From assembly GCA_013002345.1 (NCBI GenBank), contig JABDKH010000008.1, positions 1-37,453 of the forward strand: a stretch of DNA of 37,453 bases. The letters are read 5' to 3'. Each line of letters opens with the position of its first letter. Position 1 is the stretch's first letter. Source of the stretch: Rhodothermales bacterium (lineage in GTDB: Bacteria; Bacteroidota; Rhodothermia; Rhodothermales; JABDKH01). Below the pieces are notes generated by a model. The model had not been told where the DNA came from. It ran no database searches and saw only the letters and a list, made by a program, of their open reading frames with translations. Positions 7,707 to 16,382 of the stretch are shown here, one piece after another. Made by a program: the position numbers and the translations under genes.

Positions 7707-8005
7707 AATCGTGGGTCGGCGAACAACCGCCTGCCAACCGGCTGGTAGGCGTCCGGACGGCGTATCAAATTGAGATTACAACTGCCCTATTATTCGACTG
7801 AGACAGCCAATTCTTAAGGCGTTGCGCCTGGCCCGACAGGTCGCCGCAGCAGTACCGGAGCGCCTCAAATGGATCAAGGCGGGAGCGACCTGGCTGCGCC
7901 GTCACTCTACCCGGATCCACCCGATAAAGCCAGTTATTTTCGCAGATCCGAAGGGGCTTCGACGGCCCGCAATTGTGCCCGGGGAGCAGGGAAAACCCGC
8001 GGGAA
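7707..8005. other. Gap of 299 bases upstream of the response regulator
   Basis: The gap lies between the uppP stop and the response-regulator start, both on the minus strand, and must hold the regulator's promoter. Two overlapping plus-strand frames (from about 7822 and 7869) have no family likeness and I treat them as chance. No strong hairpin, tRNA or repeat was seen. Confidence 0.4.
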
Positions 8006-8821
8006 TCAGGCCTGGATGAGCCAGAGGCCGATTCCGCCGACGAGGAAGCAGTAGATAGCGAAGTACTGCAATCTGCCCCGGCGTATCACGCTAAGCAGAA
8101 TCTTGATTGCCGCAATGCCTGACGCGTAGGCCACCAGAGTACCGAGCAATATGGGCACCCATTCGGCCTGAATACCCAACTCGAATAATTCCAGTGCTTT
8201 GATAAGGGTGGCACCGAGAACAACCGGAAGCAACATCAGGAACGAAAAGTTGGCTGCACGCTCGGGATTCACGTTCTGGTACAGCGCCGTGCAGATGGTG
8301 GCGCCGGATCTGGAAATCCCCGGTATCATTGCGGCTGACTGCGCGATTCCAACGATAAAGGCCTTCGGCGCCGTCATGTCGCCACTCGGGTCCTTTCGCA
8401 GTACCGTCAGGACAAGCAGAATCCCGGTCAGAATCAGCATCCAGCAAACCAGTCTCGGGTCACCAAACGCGGCCTCGAGGAAGTCCTTGAACAGCACGTA
8501 GACAACCCCGGTCGGGATCATCGTGACAAGAATCTGCATCGCCATTCTGAAGGACTCGTCTTCCCTGTAGCCGGTAGCTACCGTCGAGGGCGTTCGGACG
8601 GCATCGAGAACGGACACGACCATGCGTCCGACCTCTCGCCGATACACGGTCAGGATGCTGAGAACGGTGCCAAAGTGCACGAACACCTCAAACGTCACAT
8701 CCGCACCGCCTGAGATGTCCAACAGATACTGGATCAGGACAAGGTGACCCGACGATGAAATCGGAAGAAACTCCGTCAGCCCCTGGACAAGACCAAGCAC
8801 GATTGACTCCCACCACAACAT
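8006..8821 (-). CDS. uppP: Undecaprenyl-diphosphatase (BacA/UppP)
   Basis: An inner-membrane enzyme that dephosphorylates undecaprenyl pyrophosphate, recycling the lipid carrier for peptidoglycan and other surface polymers. The 271-residue length is typical. The first signature is QGLTEFLPISSSGHL (E17, SSSGH 22-26), and the second is PGISRSGAT 167-175 with catalytic R171. The rest is a series of hydrophobic segments ending with a Gly-rich final helix. The start at 8821 gives the standard MLWWESIVLGLVQG opening. It lies between rqcH and the response regulator; the long gaps on each side suggest separate transcription. Confidence 0.97.
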   Translation of the reverse strand: MLWWESIVLGLVQGLTEFLPISSSGHLVLIQYLLDISGGADVTFEVFVHFGTVLSILTVYRREVGRMVVSVLDAVRTPSTVATGYREDESFRMAMQILVTMIPTGVVYVLFKDFLEAAFGDPRLVCWMLILTGILLVLTVLRKDPSGDMTAPKAFIVGIAQSAAMIPGISRSGATICTALYQNVNPERAANFSFLMLLPVVLGATLIKALELFELGIQAEWVPILLGTLVAYASGIAAIKILLSVIRRGRLQYFAIYCFLVGGIGLWLIQA

Positions 8822-8974
8822 ATCCGATTGCCTCTGCTGGTATTCCGGTGCGGCCGGAAAATAGTGACGCTCGCCGACAAACGAACGTGCAACGAAAACC
8901 GACGACTATCGGCCACCGTGCGATCCCTTCCACCCACACGCCCAGAGGTGAGCATCGGTCAGCCGCTGCCGACC

Positions 8975-10606
8975 CTAAGTCGACGGCAGTGCCGGCGGGA
9001 CAATCACGACTTGCTCTCGCTCGACGATCACCTTGCCGGCATCGCCACCACGAACCTTGCGAACGTATTTGCGCTCAGTGTACATCACGGGCACGAGCTC
9101 GCTCCCGCGCGCCTTGCTGTAGTACGCAGCTATCGAGGCGGCCGCCTCCATCACATTAGTACCGGGTTTTGACTCCCGACCCGGAAGCCGCAACACCACG
9201 TGCGAACCACCGACACCGCGCGCGTGCATCCAGATATCGAACTTCCGTGCAAATCCGAACGTGAGTTCATCGTTCTCTCGAGCATTCCGCCCCACGTAAA
9301 CCTCAAAGCCACCCGCCAGCGCATGGCGCCGAAATGGTACATGACTCTTCGCGGCCGCACTACCTCTGGATGAGATCACGTCTGCGTGTTTCTTTCTGAA
9401 CTCGCCGAGACCATCCATGTCGGTGACCAGTGCAAGAGCAGCGGCGGTCCTGCGCAATTTCTCGAGGTCGTCGCTCGCCCTGTCGAGTCTTTCCCGCGCG
9501 ACGCGTCGCGACTCCCGGCTGCTTCGTGCACGCTCATAGTACCGCTGAGCATTTGTCATGACCGACAGACTCTCGTCGAGAGGTATCGATACAGTCTCTC
9601 CTTCAGTAAACACGTCGGGCATCTCGAGCTTCGTGATCCCCTGCTCCTGACCCCTGCCCGACGCCATCAGAAGATGTCCGTAGCGTTCCAGATCGTCGGC
9701 GCGCGATGGCCGCGCCAGGTGACTCCGCACCTCTTTCAATCTCCTCTCGGATTTCTGCAACCGGTCGCCGACTGCCTTGCGAATCGGACCGATCTCCTTC
9801 GAGAATCGCATTTCGCGCAACATCATTCTGGAACAGACGCGTACCGCCGAATCCACATCATCGAACAATTCGAATTCGTGTCCCTCGAGATAGCTCAACT
9901 CGATCAACGAGAAGACGATCGTCCCGTCCTCGTGTCTATAGATTCGACCCGAACTCGCAGTCTCCACCTGACTCTCGATTTCGCGCGCTACTTCGTACAG
10001 GTGCCCTCCTGACTCAAGCGCCTCTTCGACCGTGCAATCCTTCGAAATACCGGAGCGGTGAAGCGCCTCGCGCGCCAGGACGGCGTCAAACAACTTGAAT
10101 CCCGAGGTGACGGCCTTGATCGGTGTCTTCGAAGCGCGGGCCAGCCCGAGGAATCTGTCGGCAGAATCGACAAGTGCGGCCGGCCTCGAATCGGGAGCCG
10201 TCTTGCCTCGAAGCCGGACTGCATCTTTGAACGCATCGACGACAAGGCCTTCCCTGACGAGGAGCATGTTGCTGCGGCCGCCAAAGAGCATGAATCGAAT
10301 CTCGCGTCCATCGGCCAGATCGATCGACAGGACACGGTCGCGCGTCGCCACACGGACAGCCGACAGCCGCGCACCCACCCCGTCATTCATCAGGCCCGTC
10401 ACATTTCTCCGCGGTCGTCCGGAGCGATCAGAACGAAACAGGTAGCGGAATGCGCCCCGAGACCCAAACACGAGTGCCGCGCCGGACGCCAGCTCGATCG
10501 ACACCTCGTTCTTCCTTGTAGAATAGATTGCAGCTACGCTGTCGCCACGCAGGGCCTCGTCCCACTCTGCCGAAAGGGCTCTGTACGTGTAGTAGGTTCT
10601 CAGCAT
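8975..10606 (-). CDS. rqcH: RqcH/NEMF-type ribosome quality-control protein (NFACT domains)
   Basis: This family binds stalled 50S-peptidyl-tRNA complexes and adds C-terminal alanine tails that mark the nascent chain for degradation; it was formerly annotated as fibronectin-binding protein. With ATG 10606 the protein is 543 residues. The NFACT-N domain contains the DR pair required for tail elongation (D90-R91, RDRVLSIDL). A central helical coiled-coil region follows (about 270-410, rich in Arg and Glu). The NFACT-R domain is at the C-terminus (GGFEVYVGRNARENDELTF, then DIWMHARGVGGSHVVLR). The frame opens eight codons earlier, at 10630, but MLRTYYTYRALSAEW fits the family start. A small membrane protein gene lies 54 bases upstream on the same strand. 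Confidence 0.9.
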   Translation of the reverse strand: MLRTYYTYRALSAEWDEALRGDSVAAIYSTRKNEVSIELASGAALVFGSRGAFRYLFRSDRSGRPRRNVTGLMNDGVGARLSAVRVATRDRVLSIDLADGREIRFMLFGGRSNMLLVREGLVVDAFKDAVRLRGKTAPDSRPAALVDSADRFLGLARASKTPIKAVTSGFKLFDAVLAREALHRSGISKDCTVEEALESGGHLYEVAREIESQVETASSGRIYRHEDGTIVFSLIELSYLEGHEFELFDDVDSAVRVCSRMMLREMRFSKEIGPIRKAVGDRLQKSERRLKEVRSHLARPSRADDLERYGHLLMASGRGQEQGITKLEMPDVFTEGETVSIPLDESLSVMTNAQRYYERARSSRESRRVARERLDRASDDLEKLRRTAAALALVTDMDGLGEFRKKHADVISSRGSAAAKSHVPFRRHALAGGFEVYVGRNARENDELTFGFARKFDIWMHARGVGGSHVVLRLPGRESKPGTNVMEAAASIAAYYSKARGSELVPVMYTERKYVRKVRGGDAGKVIVEREQVVIVPPALPST

Positions 10607-10660
10607 CGACTCGTGTCCACCTGTCTGCAATCAGCCACTTCGCGGACACCCACGGACCGC

Positions 10661-10978
10661 CTACTTTCTTCGCAGCACGAGATAAGAGACGAGCCAGATG
10701 GCGGCCCAACCGCCCGCAACCAACCACCAGCGCGCCGCCAGAAGCAATACAACGTTGGCGGCATAGAGCAGGTGGTAAAACCACTCGGGTGCCTCCTCCT
10801 TCTTGGCCGCGCCTTTCTTGACTACGGTGGGTCCGAAGAATGCCCCGATTTTTAGCAGGAGAATAAAGGGCGTGTAAATCCAGATCACCCAGCGTGCCCA
10901 CTCCACATCCATGAAGGCAGCCGCGACGATACAGGCCGTCACGGCGACGTCGACAATCGTGGTCTTGACCCAGTTCAT
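10661..10978 (-). CDS. Small integral membrane protein, unknown function
   Basis: A 105-residue protein with hydrophobic segments at about 7-25, 29-48, and a long one at 68-100 that could be one or two helices, separated by a basic/acidic loop (VVKKGAAKKEEAPEW). I do not recognise the family. It is probably expressed with the TPR lipoprotein gene, whose stop lies 18 bases upstream, and with rqcH downstream. The frame's codon pattern fits the genome and a competing frame in the same place looks like nonsense, so the gene is probably real. Confidence 0.6.
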   Translation of the reverse strand: MNWVKTTIVDVAVTACIVAAAFMDVEWARWVIWIYTPFILLLKIGAFFGPTVVKKGAAKKEEAPEWFYHLLYAANVVLLLAARWWLVAGGWAAIWLVSYLVLRRK

Positions 10979-10996
10979 ACCGAACGTCCTTCGTTC

Positions 10997-12328
10997 CTAC
11001 GGAATCCAGCGAAGCATGGTCGAATATACCCTTTCCGCCACCTTCGCAGCCAACTGATCCGCCATCGCCTCCTCCAGCGCATCTTCCTGAAGACGGATCT
11101 CCTCCGAATCGAAGTACGACAACTCGCGACCCGAGAGGTCAAGGTCTCGATAGTCGCCCGCGTACTCGCCTCGCTCGAATCCATCCTCAGCGGATGCGTC
11201 TACCCGACCGTCGTAAAGCTCTCGCCCGGACCGTACGTCATAGATGCGTACTTCGACGCGCGTATAATACAGGACGCGCACTTTGCGCAAGACGTAGCTC
11301 GTGTCGAGCGGACTACGACCACGCGTCTTGACGTTGACGCGATCACGATCCCGCTCCCGTTGGTCGCGATCGAAGCGGACCAGATCCGCTACAAAGACCC
11401 AGTCGGCATCCATCGCACGGCCGACTGCCACAGCTTCGCCTTTCGTGACCACCCGACCGGACCGGCCCAGCATGGATCGAATCTCCCGACGTACCTCCAC
11501 CGGATCCGCCACCAGCACAAAGGGTGGAGGCGTCGCCCAGTGATCGTACGCCAGTATGTCGTTCAAATCGGAAAGAAAGAGCGTACCGGTTCTGCGGCGC
11601 ACGTCCTCGGTCGCAGCCACGGGCAACATGGCGACAAATCGCGAGCCCTCCTCCAATGCGGAAGCCTGCACCCGGGAGAAGCGTTGCGACAGTGTGTGTT
11701 CTACGCCGACCAGATCCAGAGCCTGCTGAGCCTTGTCGAACGCAATCCTGTAGTAGCGCTCCCTCAGCGCCTGCTCGGACCAGCCCGCCAGAACCAGGAC
11801 GCGCGACTCCCGGACCTCCGCGACTTCTGCCGCTGTCAGGCGACCCCGCTGCAGCGCCTGGTCGTACAGCCCGAGTGATTTGGCCCAGTGGCCGTCCAGC
11901 CGGGCGCGATCCGCCTCGCTGAGCAGCTTGCGCACCGCACGGTCCTCCATACGGTCTCGCCGATTCCTGAAATCGGGCGGCAATTGCAGATCCGCACGTA
12001 CCGAGTTCGCGCGCGCATGAAAGGCGGAAATGCGATCCAGCATGTTGGCGGACTCAACATACCTCTCGGCATCTTCGAGTCGTGATGCCTCTCCCAGAAG
12101 ATTCTCGATTACGATCGCGCCGGTGCGACGCAGTCCGACCAGTGCCTCTTCCCAATCGGGTTCTTTCTGAAGAACCTGAATGTAGTGTCCGGCGGCCTCT
12201 TCGTAGTGTCCCGCCTGCTCCGCCTTCACACCCCGGTCGAACCGCTTCTGGGTGCTGACGCAGCCGGCAACTCCGACTATGAGAATGATCGCCGCAGCGA
12301 GAATGACTTTGTCGCGCAGGTGAGTCAT
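10997..12328 (-). CDS. TPR-containing lipoprotein, unknown function
   Basis: A 443-residue predicted lipoprotein. The lipobox is VAGC with lipidated Cys23 after a hydrophobic stretch (ILAAAIILIVG). Residues about 27-70 form a tetratricopeptide-like pair (RGVKAEQAGHYEEAAGHYIQ), and a second repeat-like segment lies near 145-165. The C-terminal half contains a RFVAMLPVA strand and an AMDADWVFVADLVRF strand, followed by a strongly charged RDQRERDRDR run. This loosely recalls CsgG/LpoB-type envelope folds, but that is a weak resemblance. ATG 12328 was preferred over 12340 because it leaves a normal short n-region. Likely anchored in the outer membrane or facing the periplasm. It lies 35 bases downstream of the aminotransferase gene. 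Confidence 0.72.
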   Translation of the reverse strand: MTHLRDKVILAAAIILIVGVAGCVSTQKRFDRGVKAEQAGHYEEAAGHYIQVLQKEPDWEEALVGLRRTGAIVIENLLGEASRLEDAERYVESANMLDRISAFHARANSVRADLQLPPDFRNRRDRMEDRAVRKLLSEADRARLDGHWAKSLGLYDQALQRGRLTAAEVAEVRESRVLVLAGWSEQALRERYYRIAFDKAQQALDLVGVEHTLSQRFSRVQASALEEGSRFVAMLPVAATEDVRRRTGTLFLSDLNDILAYDHWATPPPFVLVADPVEVRREIRSMLGRSGRVVTKGEAVAVGRAMDADWVFVADLVRFDRDQRERDRDRVNVKTRGRSPLDTSYVLRKVRVLYYTRVEVRIYDVRSGRELYDGRVDASAEDGFERGEYAGDYRDLDLSGRELSYFDSEEIRLQEDALEEAMADQLAAKVAERVYSTMLRWIP

Positions 12329-12363
12329 GAGTCCATCCAATTAGTTCCGTCCAGTATCGGCCG

Positions 12364-13554
12364 CTACGCTACCTCATCAAGTACCGCGCAGATCGTGACC
12401 AGCGTTTCGTCCAACAAGTCGAACGGTATGTTGAGCGGCGGCGCGATTCGAACGAGTGAATCTGAGTGCAGCGTCCACCCCAGTAGAATCCCCCTTTCGA
12501 GGCATCGGCGTACAACGGTCTCTGTAATCTCCCGGCTTGCGAGCACCATTCCGAGCATGGCACCACGGCCGCGAATCTCACGAATCCGCGTGTGCCCGAG
12601 GGCCCCTCGCACGCGCTGCTCTATAGTACTGGCTCGTTCAGCGAGTCGTTCGTCGATGATCACTTCGAGTGCTGCATGCGCAGCCGCACACGACACCGGG
12701 TGGCCGCCGAACGTCGTCACGTGAGACAGGGGCGGGTTATCGCGCAGGGTGGCCATGATCCCGGCGCTCGCCACAAAAGCACCCAGCGGCATTCCCCCTC
12801 CCATCGCCTTGGCAAATGTGATGATGTCTGGAACCACACCGAAGCCCTCGAAGGCGAACAGGGTTCCGGTGCGGCCGAAGCCCGTCTGGATCTCATCGAA
12901 GATCAACAGGGCGCCGGTCTCTGTGCATCGCTCGCGCAGCCGCTTCATCCAGTCGTGCGACGGCACCCGAATCCCTCCCTCTCCCTGAATCGGCTCGACG
13001 ATGACGCACGCCGCTTCCTCGGAGATGGCATCCAGCGCCGTCATATCATCGAACGGAAGGAACGTCACACCCGGAAGCAGAGGCTCGTACGGCGCACGGT
13101 ACACGTCACGTCCCGTGACCGAAAGCGACCCGTGTGAATCACCGTGATACGATCGCTCGAATGCAACGAGACCCGTCCGACCCGTGTGTTTCTTCGCGAG
13201 CTTCAGCGCGCCCTCGTTTGCCTCAGTGCCGGACATCGTAAAGTAGACGACCTGAAGGGCCGGCGGAAGGTGGATGGCCAGCAGCTCGGCAAACCGAACC
13301 TGAGCGCGCAATACAAACTCACCGTACACCATTACATGAAGATGCCGATCCACCTGCTCGCGAATGGCCTCGACCACGCGCGGATGCCTATGACCGACCG
13401 AGGACACTGCGATGCCGCTTATGAAATCAACCAGCTTGCTGCCATCCGACAGATGGATGTACGGGCCGTCGGCGGACAAGACCTCCACGCCGATGGGTGA
13501 ATCACTCGTCCAGGCTACGTGCCGACTAAATGCTCGCGCTAGATCAGAGGACAT
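12364..13554 (-). CDS. Class III PLP-dependent aminotransferase (acetylornithine/4-aminobutyrate type)
   Basis: A 396-residue fold-type I transaminase. Key features are SGTEANEGALKLA (phosphate-binding, about 108-120), FDEIQTGFGRTG (D220 contacts the pyridine N), and the PLP lysine K249 in FAKAMGGGMP, followed by TFGGHPVSCAAA. The class includes acetylornithine, ornithine, 4-aminobutyrate and putrescine transaminases. Sequence alone does not separate them here, and no arginine-biosynthesis genes are nearby, so I give no symbol. ATG 13554 (MSSDLARAF) was taken because the 22 codons upstream do not resemble the family. The gene is divergent from the phosphofructokinase gene with a 166-base gap holding both promoters. 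Confidence 0.88.
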   Translation of the reverse strand: MSSDLARAFSRHVAWTSDSPIGVEVLSADGPYIHLSDGSKLVDFISGIAVSSVGHRHPRVVEAIREQVDRHLHVMVYGEFVLRAQVRFAELLAIHLPPALQVVYFTMSGTEANEGALKLAKKHTGRTGLVAFERSYHGDSHGSLSVTGRDVYRAPYEPLLPGVTFLPFDDMTALDAISEEAACVIVEPIQGEGGIRVPSHDWMKRLRERCTETGALLIFDEIQTGFGRTGTLFAFEGFGVVPDIITFAKAMGGGMPLGAFVASAGIMATLRDNPPLSHVTTFGGHPVSCAAAHAALEVIIDERLAERASTIEQRVRGALGHTRIREIRGRGAMLGMVLASREITETVVRRCLERGILLGWTLHSDSLVRIAPPLNIPFDLLDETLVTICAVLDEVA

Positions 13555-13720
13555 GATGACGACAGGAAGCAAGGTGGGTGCTCCGACACGACGACAAAAT
13601 AGTGCGTCCTGCATACCCATACTCGCGCCTGCGACCGGATGTGATTCTGAGCCGCCATGCTTAGTTTAGTTGGTTGGAGTCGCTAGCACCGAAAATCAGA
13701 GATTGAAAATCAGCAACATC

Positions 13721-14911
13721 ATGAAGGGCACAATCGGAATTCTCACGGGTGGCGGCGACGTGCCCGGACTCAATCCTGCTATTCGTGCTGTCACCGTACG
13801 GGCAATCCGCGAAGGCTACCGTGTTATCGGACTTCGCCGGGGGTGGGCAGGGCTCGTTGACATGGTTCGCGACAAGGACGCCGACAACTCAGACAACTTC
13901 AGTGTTCTGACGGAGGAAATCGTGAACCGCGCCGGACGAACAGGTGGCACGTTTCTCCACACGTCGCGAACGCGACCCAGCAAACTCCCGGGTGCCGTCG
14001 TGCCCCCGCATCTTCAGGACAAGTACTCGGACGAAATCAACGACATCACCGAGGACGTTCTCAAGAACCTCGAGTGGCTGGGAATAGACTTTCTGATCCC
14101 GATCGGTGGCGACGACACGTTGAGCTACGCCTACAGACTGCATAAGGAAGGCGTCAACGTGGTGGCGATCCCCAAGACTATGGATAACGACGTGCCCGGT
14201 ACCGACTACTGCATCGGTTTCGGCACATGTGTCACACGGACGATCGAACTCACGCACACTCTAAGGACGACTGCCGGTTCGCACGAACGTTTCCTCGTGC
14301 TCGAGGTCTTCGGTCGCTACGCCGGCTACAGCGCACTCCTGCCAACCATGGCTGGCGCGGCCGACCGATGTGTGATCCCCGAGTGCGAGTTCGACATGGA
14401 ACTGCTTACCGAATTGCTGTCCTATGATCGGACTCGTCACCCGAGCAACTACTCCGTCGTCCTCGTGTCAGAGGGTGCAAAAATCAAGAACGACGACAGC
14501 ATGTCGTTCGAAGGCTCTGACGTGGATCAGTACGGGCATCGCAAACTGGGAGGCATCGGCGACCGGGTTGCGACGCGCCTCAAGGAGCTTTCGCCCAAGT
14601 ACAATAATGGCCGGCGAATCAACGTTGTAAACCAGAGGCTCGGCTACCTTGTGAGATGCGGAGACCCGGACGCGCTGGATTCAATTGTACCGATGGCGTT
14701 CGGAAACCTTGCGCTGGACCTGGTCCTCGAAGGCACTTCTGGCCGACTGGTAAGCATTCGCAACGGCGTTTATGATACCGTATCGCTCGAAGTTGTCAAT
14801 AGCCCGCACAAGGTTGTCGACGTCTACAAATACTACAACGAAGACCGACTAAGGCCCAACTACAAAACATTCTACCAGAAGCCGCTGTTCATTATGACCA
14901 GCGATAACTAG
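13721..14911 (+). CDS. pfp: Phosphofructokinase, pyrophosphate-dependent type by signature residues
   Basis: A 396-residue PfkA-family enzyme converting fructose 6-phosphate to fructose 1,6-bisphosphate. It opens with GILTGGGDVPGLNPAIR. The two positions that separate phosphoryl donors both carry the pyrophosphate form: D132 in GGDDT (Gly in ATP enzymes) and K152 in PKTMDND (Gly in ATP enzymes). The catalytic Asp is D155. From family knowledge this predicts PPi-dependent, reversible activity. ATG 13721 gives the standard short N-terminus; the 17 in-frame codons upstream look like leader. No clear Shine-Dalgarno is seen. It is divergent from the aminotransferase gene. Family call very strong; donor specificity inferred. 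Confidence 0.93.
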   Translation: MKGTIGILTGGGDVPGLNPAIRAVTVRAIREGYRVIGLRRGWAGLVDMVRDKDADNSDNFSVLTEEIVNRAGRTGGTFLHTSRTRPSKLPGAVVPPHLQDKYSDEINDITEDVLKNLEWLGIDFLIPIGGDDTLSYAYRLHKEGVNVVAIPKTMDNDVPGTDYCIGFGTCVTRTIELTHTLRTTAGSHERFLVLEVFGRYAGYSALLPTMAGAADRCVIPECEFDMELLTELLSYDRTRHPSNYSVVLVSEGAKIKNDDSMSFEGSDVDQYGHRKLGGIGDRVATRLKELSPKYNNGRRINVVNQRLGYLVRCGDPDALDSIVPMAFGNLALDLVLEGTSGRLVSIRNGVYDTVSLEVVNSPHKVVDVYKYYNEDRLRPNYKTFYQKPLFIMTSDN

Positions 14912-14999
14912 AGAGAATCGATAACATTCTTGCGGTTCCGGCGTACATAGCGATCCCGCGAACGCTGGCCCGCTTTGTCGAACAGATTCCCACCTGCCG

Positions 15000-16316
15000 A
15001 TGTTCGAATCGATCGCCGAGGCACTCCATGCGGAGTTGCTAAAATCCTGCCCGCCAGACCGAGCCTACACCCTGGCCGATCTGAAGGCCCGTACTCTTCC
15101 CGAACCGGTAGGTCTCTATGCGGCCGACCTCGCGAGAAAGGCAGCTGCCGCTGAACTCAAGTCGGCTCACCCGGAGCATCTGCGCTGGACGGACAATGTC
15201 GAGGATACCGTTGCAACCTTCGAGCGGCATGTTGCGACCTCCCTCACCAACGCCGTCGTACCGGCTGAAGAATGGGAGCAAGTGCTTCGGGAGGCGACCG
15301 GAAGAGCGATTGAGCATACGGTTCGGCCCCGAAGCGGCCTGGTGTCTGCCGTGTTTGGAGACTCAGACGACACGCTCGACCAGCCTGAGCTAATCGCCCG
15401 GATGAGCCTCTACCACGCAGGCCTTCCTTTGAGGGCTGCCGTCGTCCGCGCCCTGAAAAAAGGCGGTGCCCAGAAACTCGATCGTGATCAGTTCATGTCC
15501 ATGGTGGACCGCGCTCACGACACGATCACGTTTGACTTCGGCCGAACAGAGTGGCATCGCGACCTTGAAACCCTTGTATCGCTGCTGGCGACTGCCGGTG
15601 TTGAAGGTGATGTTCCGATCGAAGTCGCGACCGCTCTCCTCGATGATGTCGAACAGACTACGGCGGCAGAGTCTTTGCGTGCTGCCAGCTTGACCTCGGT
15701 CAACGTCCAGGAAATCGTAGACCTCCTGGCCGGTCCGGAGGACGAAGATTTTACAGAAAGACAGATCGATATCTTTGAGAGCGCGCCAGACGCCGAAACG
15801 GATCCGGGAAATGTACCCCTGTGGCGACGCTTTCAGAAGAACCTTAATGAGCCCATCGTCTCCTCGGCGAAACCTCTCTCGGCTCACATGGATTTGTCGG
15901 TGCGACCGGAGTCGGAAAAGCGTCCGGCCGCCGCCGCCGTGAATGGACCGTCTACCACACCCCGGCCATCGAGTCCGAGTGAGGAAGAATCACAGAAACC
16001 GCTCTGGCAGAAGTACCACGCCGGAGCGGAGCCTGGCGACCCTGACGTCTCGGAGCGCGAAATAGAATTCCGGACACTCGGCAGAGACGGCACCCGCAAC
16101 CGGGACACGTTCATCGCTGAACTGTTCGAGGGCGATGAGCAAACGTATATAGAGGTGCTCCACGAGCTTCAGCACTCCAAGAGCTGGCCCCAGGCTTCTC
16201 GCGTCATTGCGGAGAGCGTCTTCAAACGCTTCCAGGTGAATATCTACAGTGACGAGGCGGTCGCGTTTACAAATGCGGTCGAATCTCGCTTCCGCGTCAA
16301 GGAAGCGGGTAGCTGA
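15000..16316 (+). CDS. Conserved protein of unknown function with two PLW motifs
   Basis: A 438-residue soluble protein that I do not recognise. Residues 1-250 are mostly predicted helix. Residues about 265-345 form a Pro/Ser/Glu-rich, probably disordered linker carrying two similar short motifs, PLWRRF (273-278) and PLWQKY (334-339). Residues about 365-435 form a compact C-terminal helical domain (FIAELFEGDEQTYIEVL, then SKSWPQASRVIAESVF and IYSDEAVAFTNAVESRF), which resembles the end of hypothetical proteins I associate with this phylum. It lies 88 bases downstream of the phosphofructokinase gene and 66 bases upstream of the carboxylase gene, on the same strand. Coding by composition and length; function not assigned. 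Confidence 0.8.
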   Translation: MFESIAEALHAELLKSCPPDRAYTLADLKARTLPEPVGLYAADLARKAAAAELKSAHPEHLRWTDNVEDTVATFERHVATSLTNAVVPAEEWEQVLREATGRAIEHTVRPRSGLVSAVFGDSDDTLDQPELIARMSLYHAGLPLRAAVVRALKKGGAQKLDRDQFMSMVDRAHDTITFDFGRTEWHRDLETLVSLLATAGVEGDVPIEVATALLDDVEQTTAAESLRAASLTSVNVQEIVDLLAGPEDEDFTERQIDIFESAPDAETDPGNVPLWRRFQKNLNEPIVSSAKPLSAHMDLSVRPESEKRPAAAAVNGPSTTPRPSSPSEEESQKPLWQKYHAGAEPGDPDVSEREIEFRTLGRDGTRNRDTFIAELFEGDEQTYIEVLHELQHSKSWPQASRVIAESVFKRFQVNIYSDEAVAFTNAVESRFRVKEAGS

Positions 16317-16382
16317 TGACAATCTTTCGCTCGCCGTAGCTGGCGACTACCTTTAGTACCCCTACTCACCACGGCCCAGGCG

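Noticed and set aside
7822-8054. Two short plus-strand frames in the gap before the response regulator
   Set aside because: They overlap each other and the uppP end, with no family likeness or ribosome site.
8843-8859. Hairpin TTCCGG-TGCGG-CCGGAA upstream of uppP
   Set aside because: Six-base stem with no T-run and no supporting context; likely chance in GC-rich sequence.
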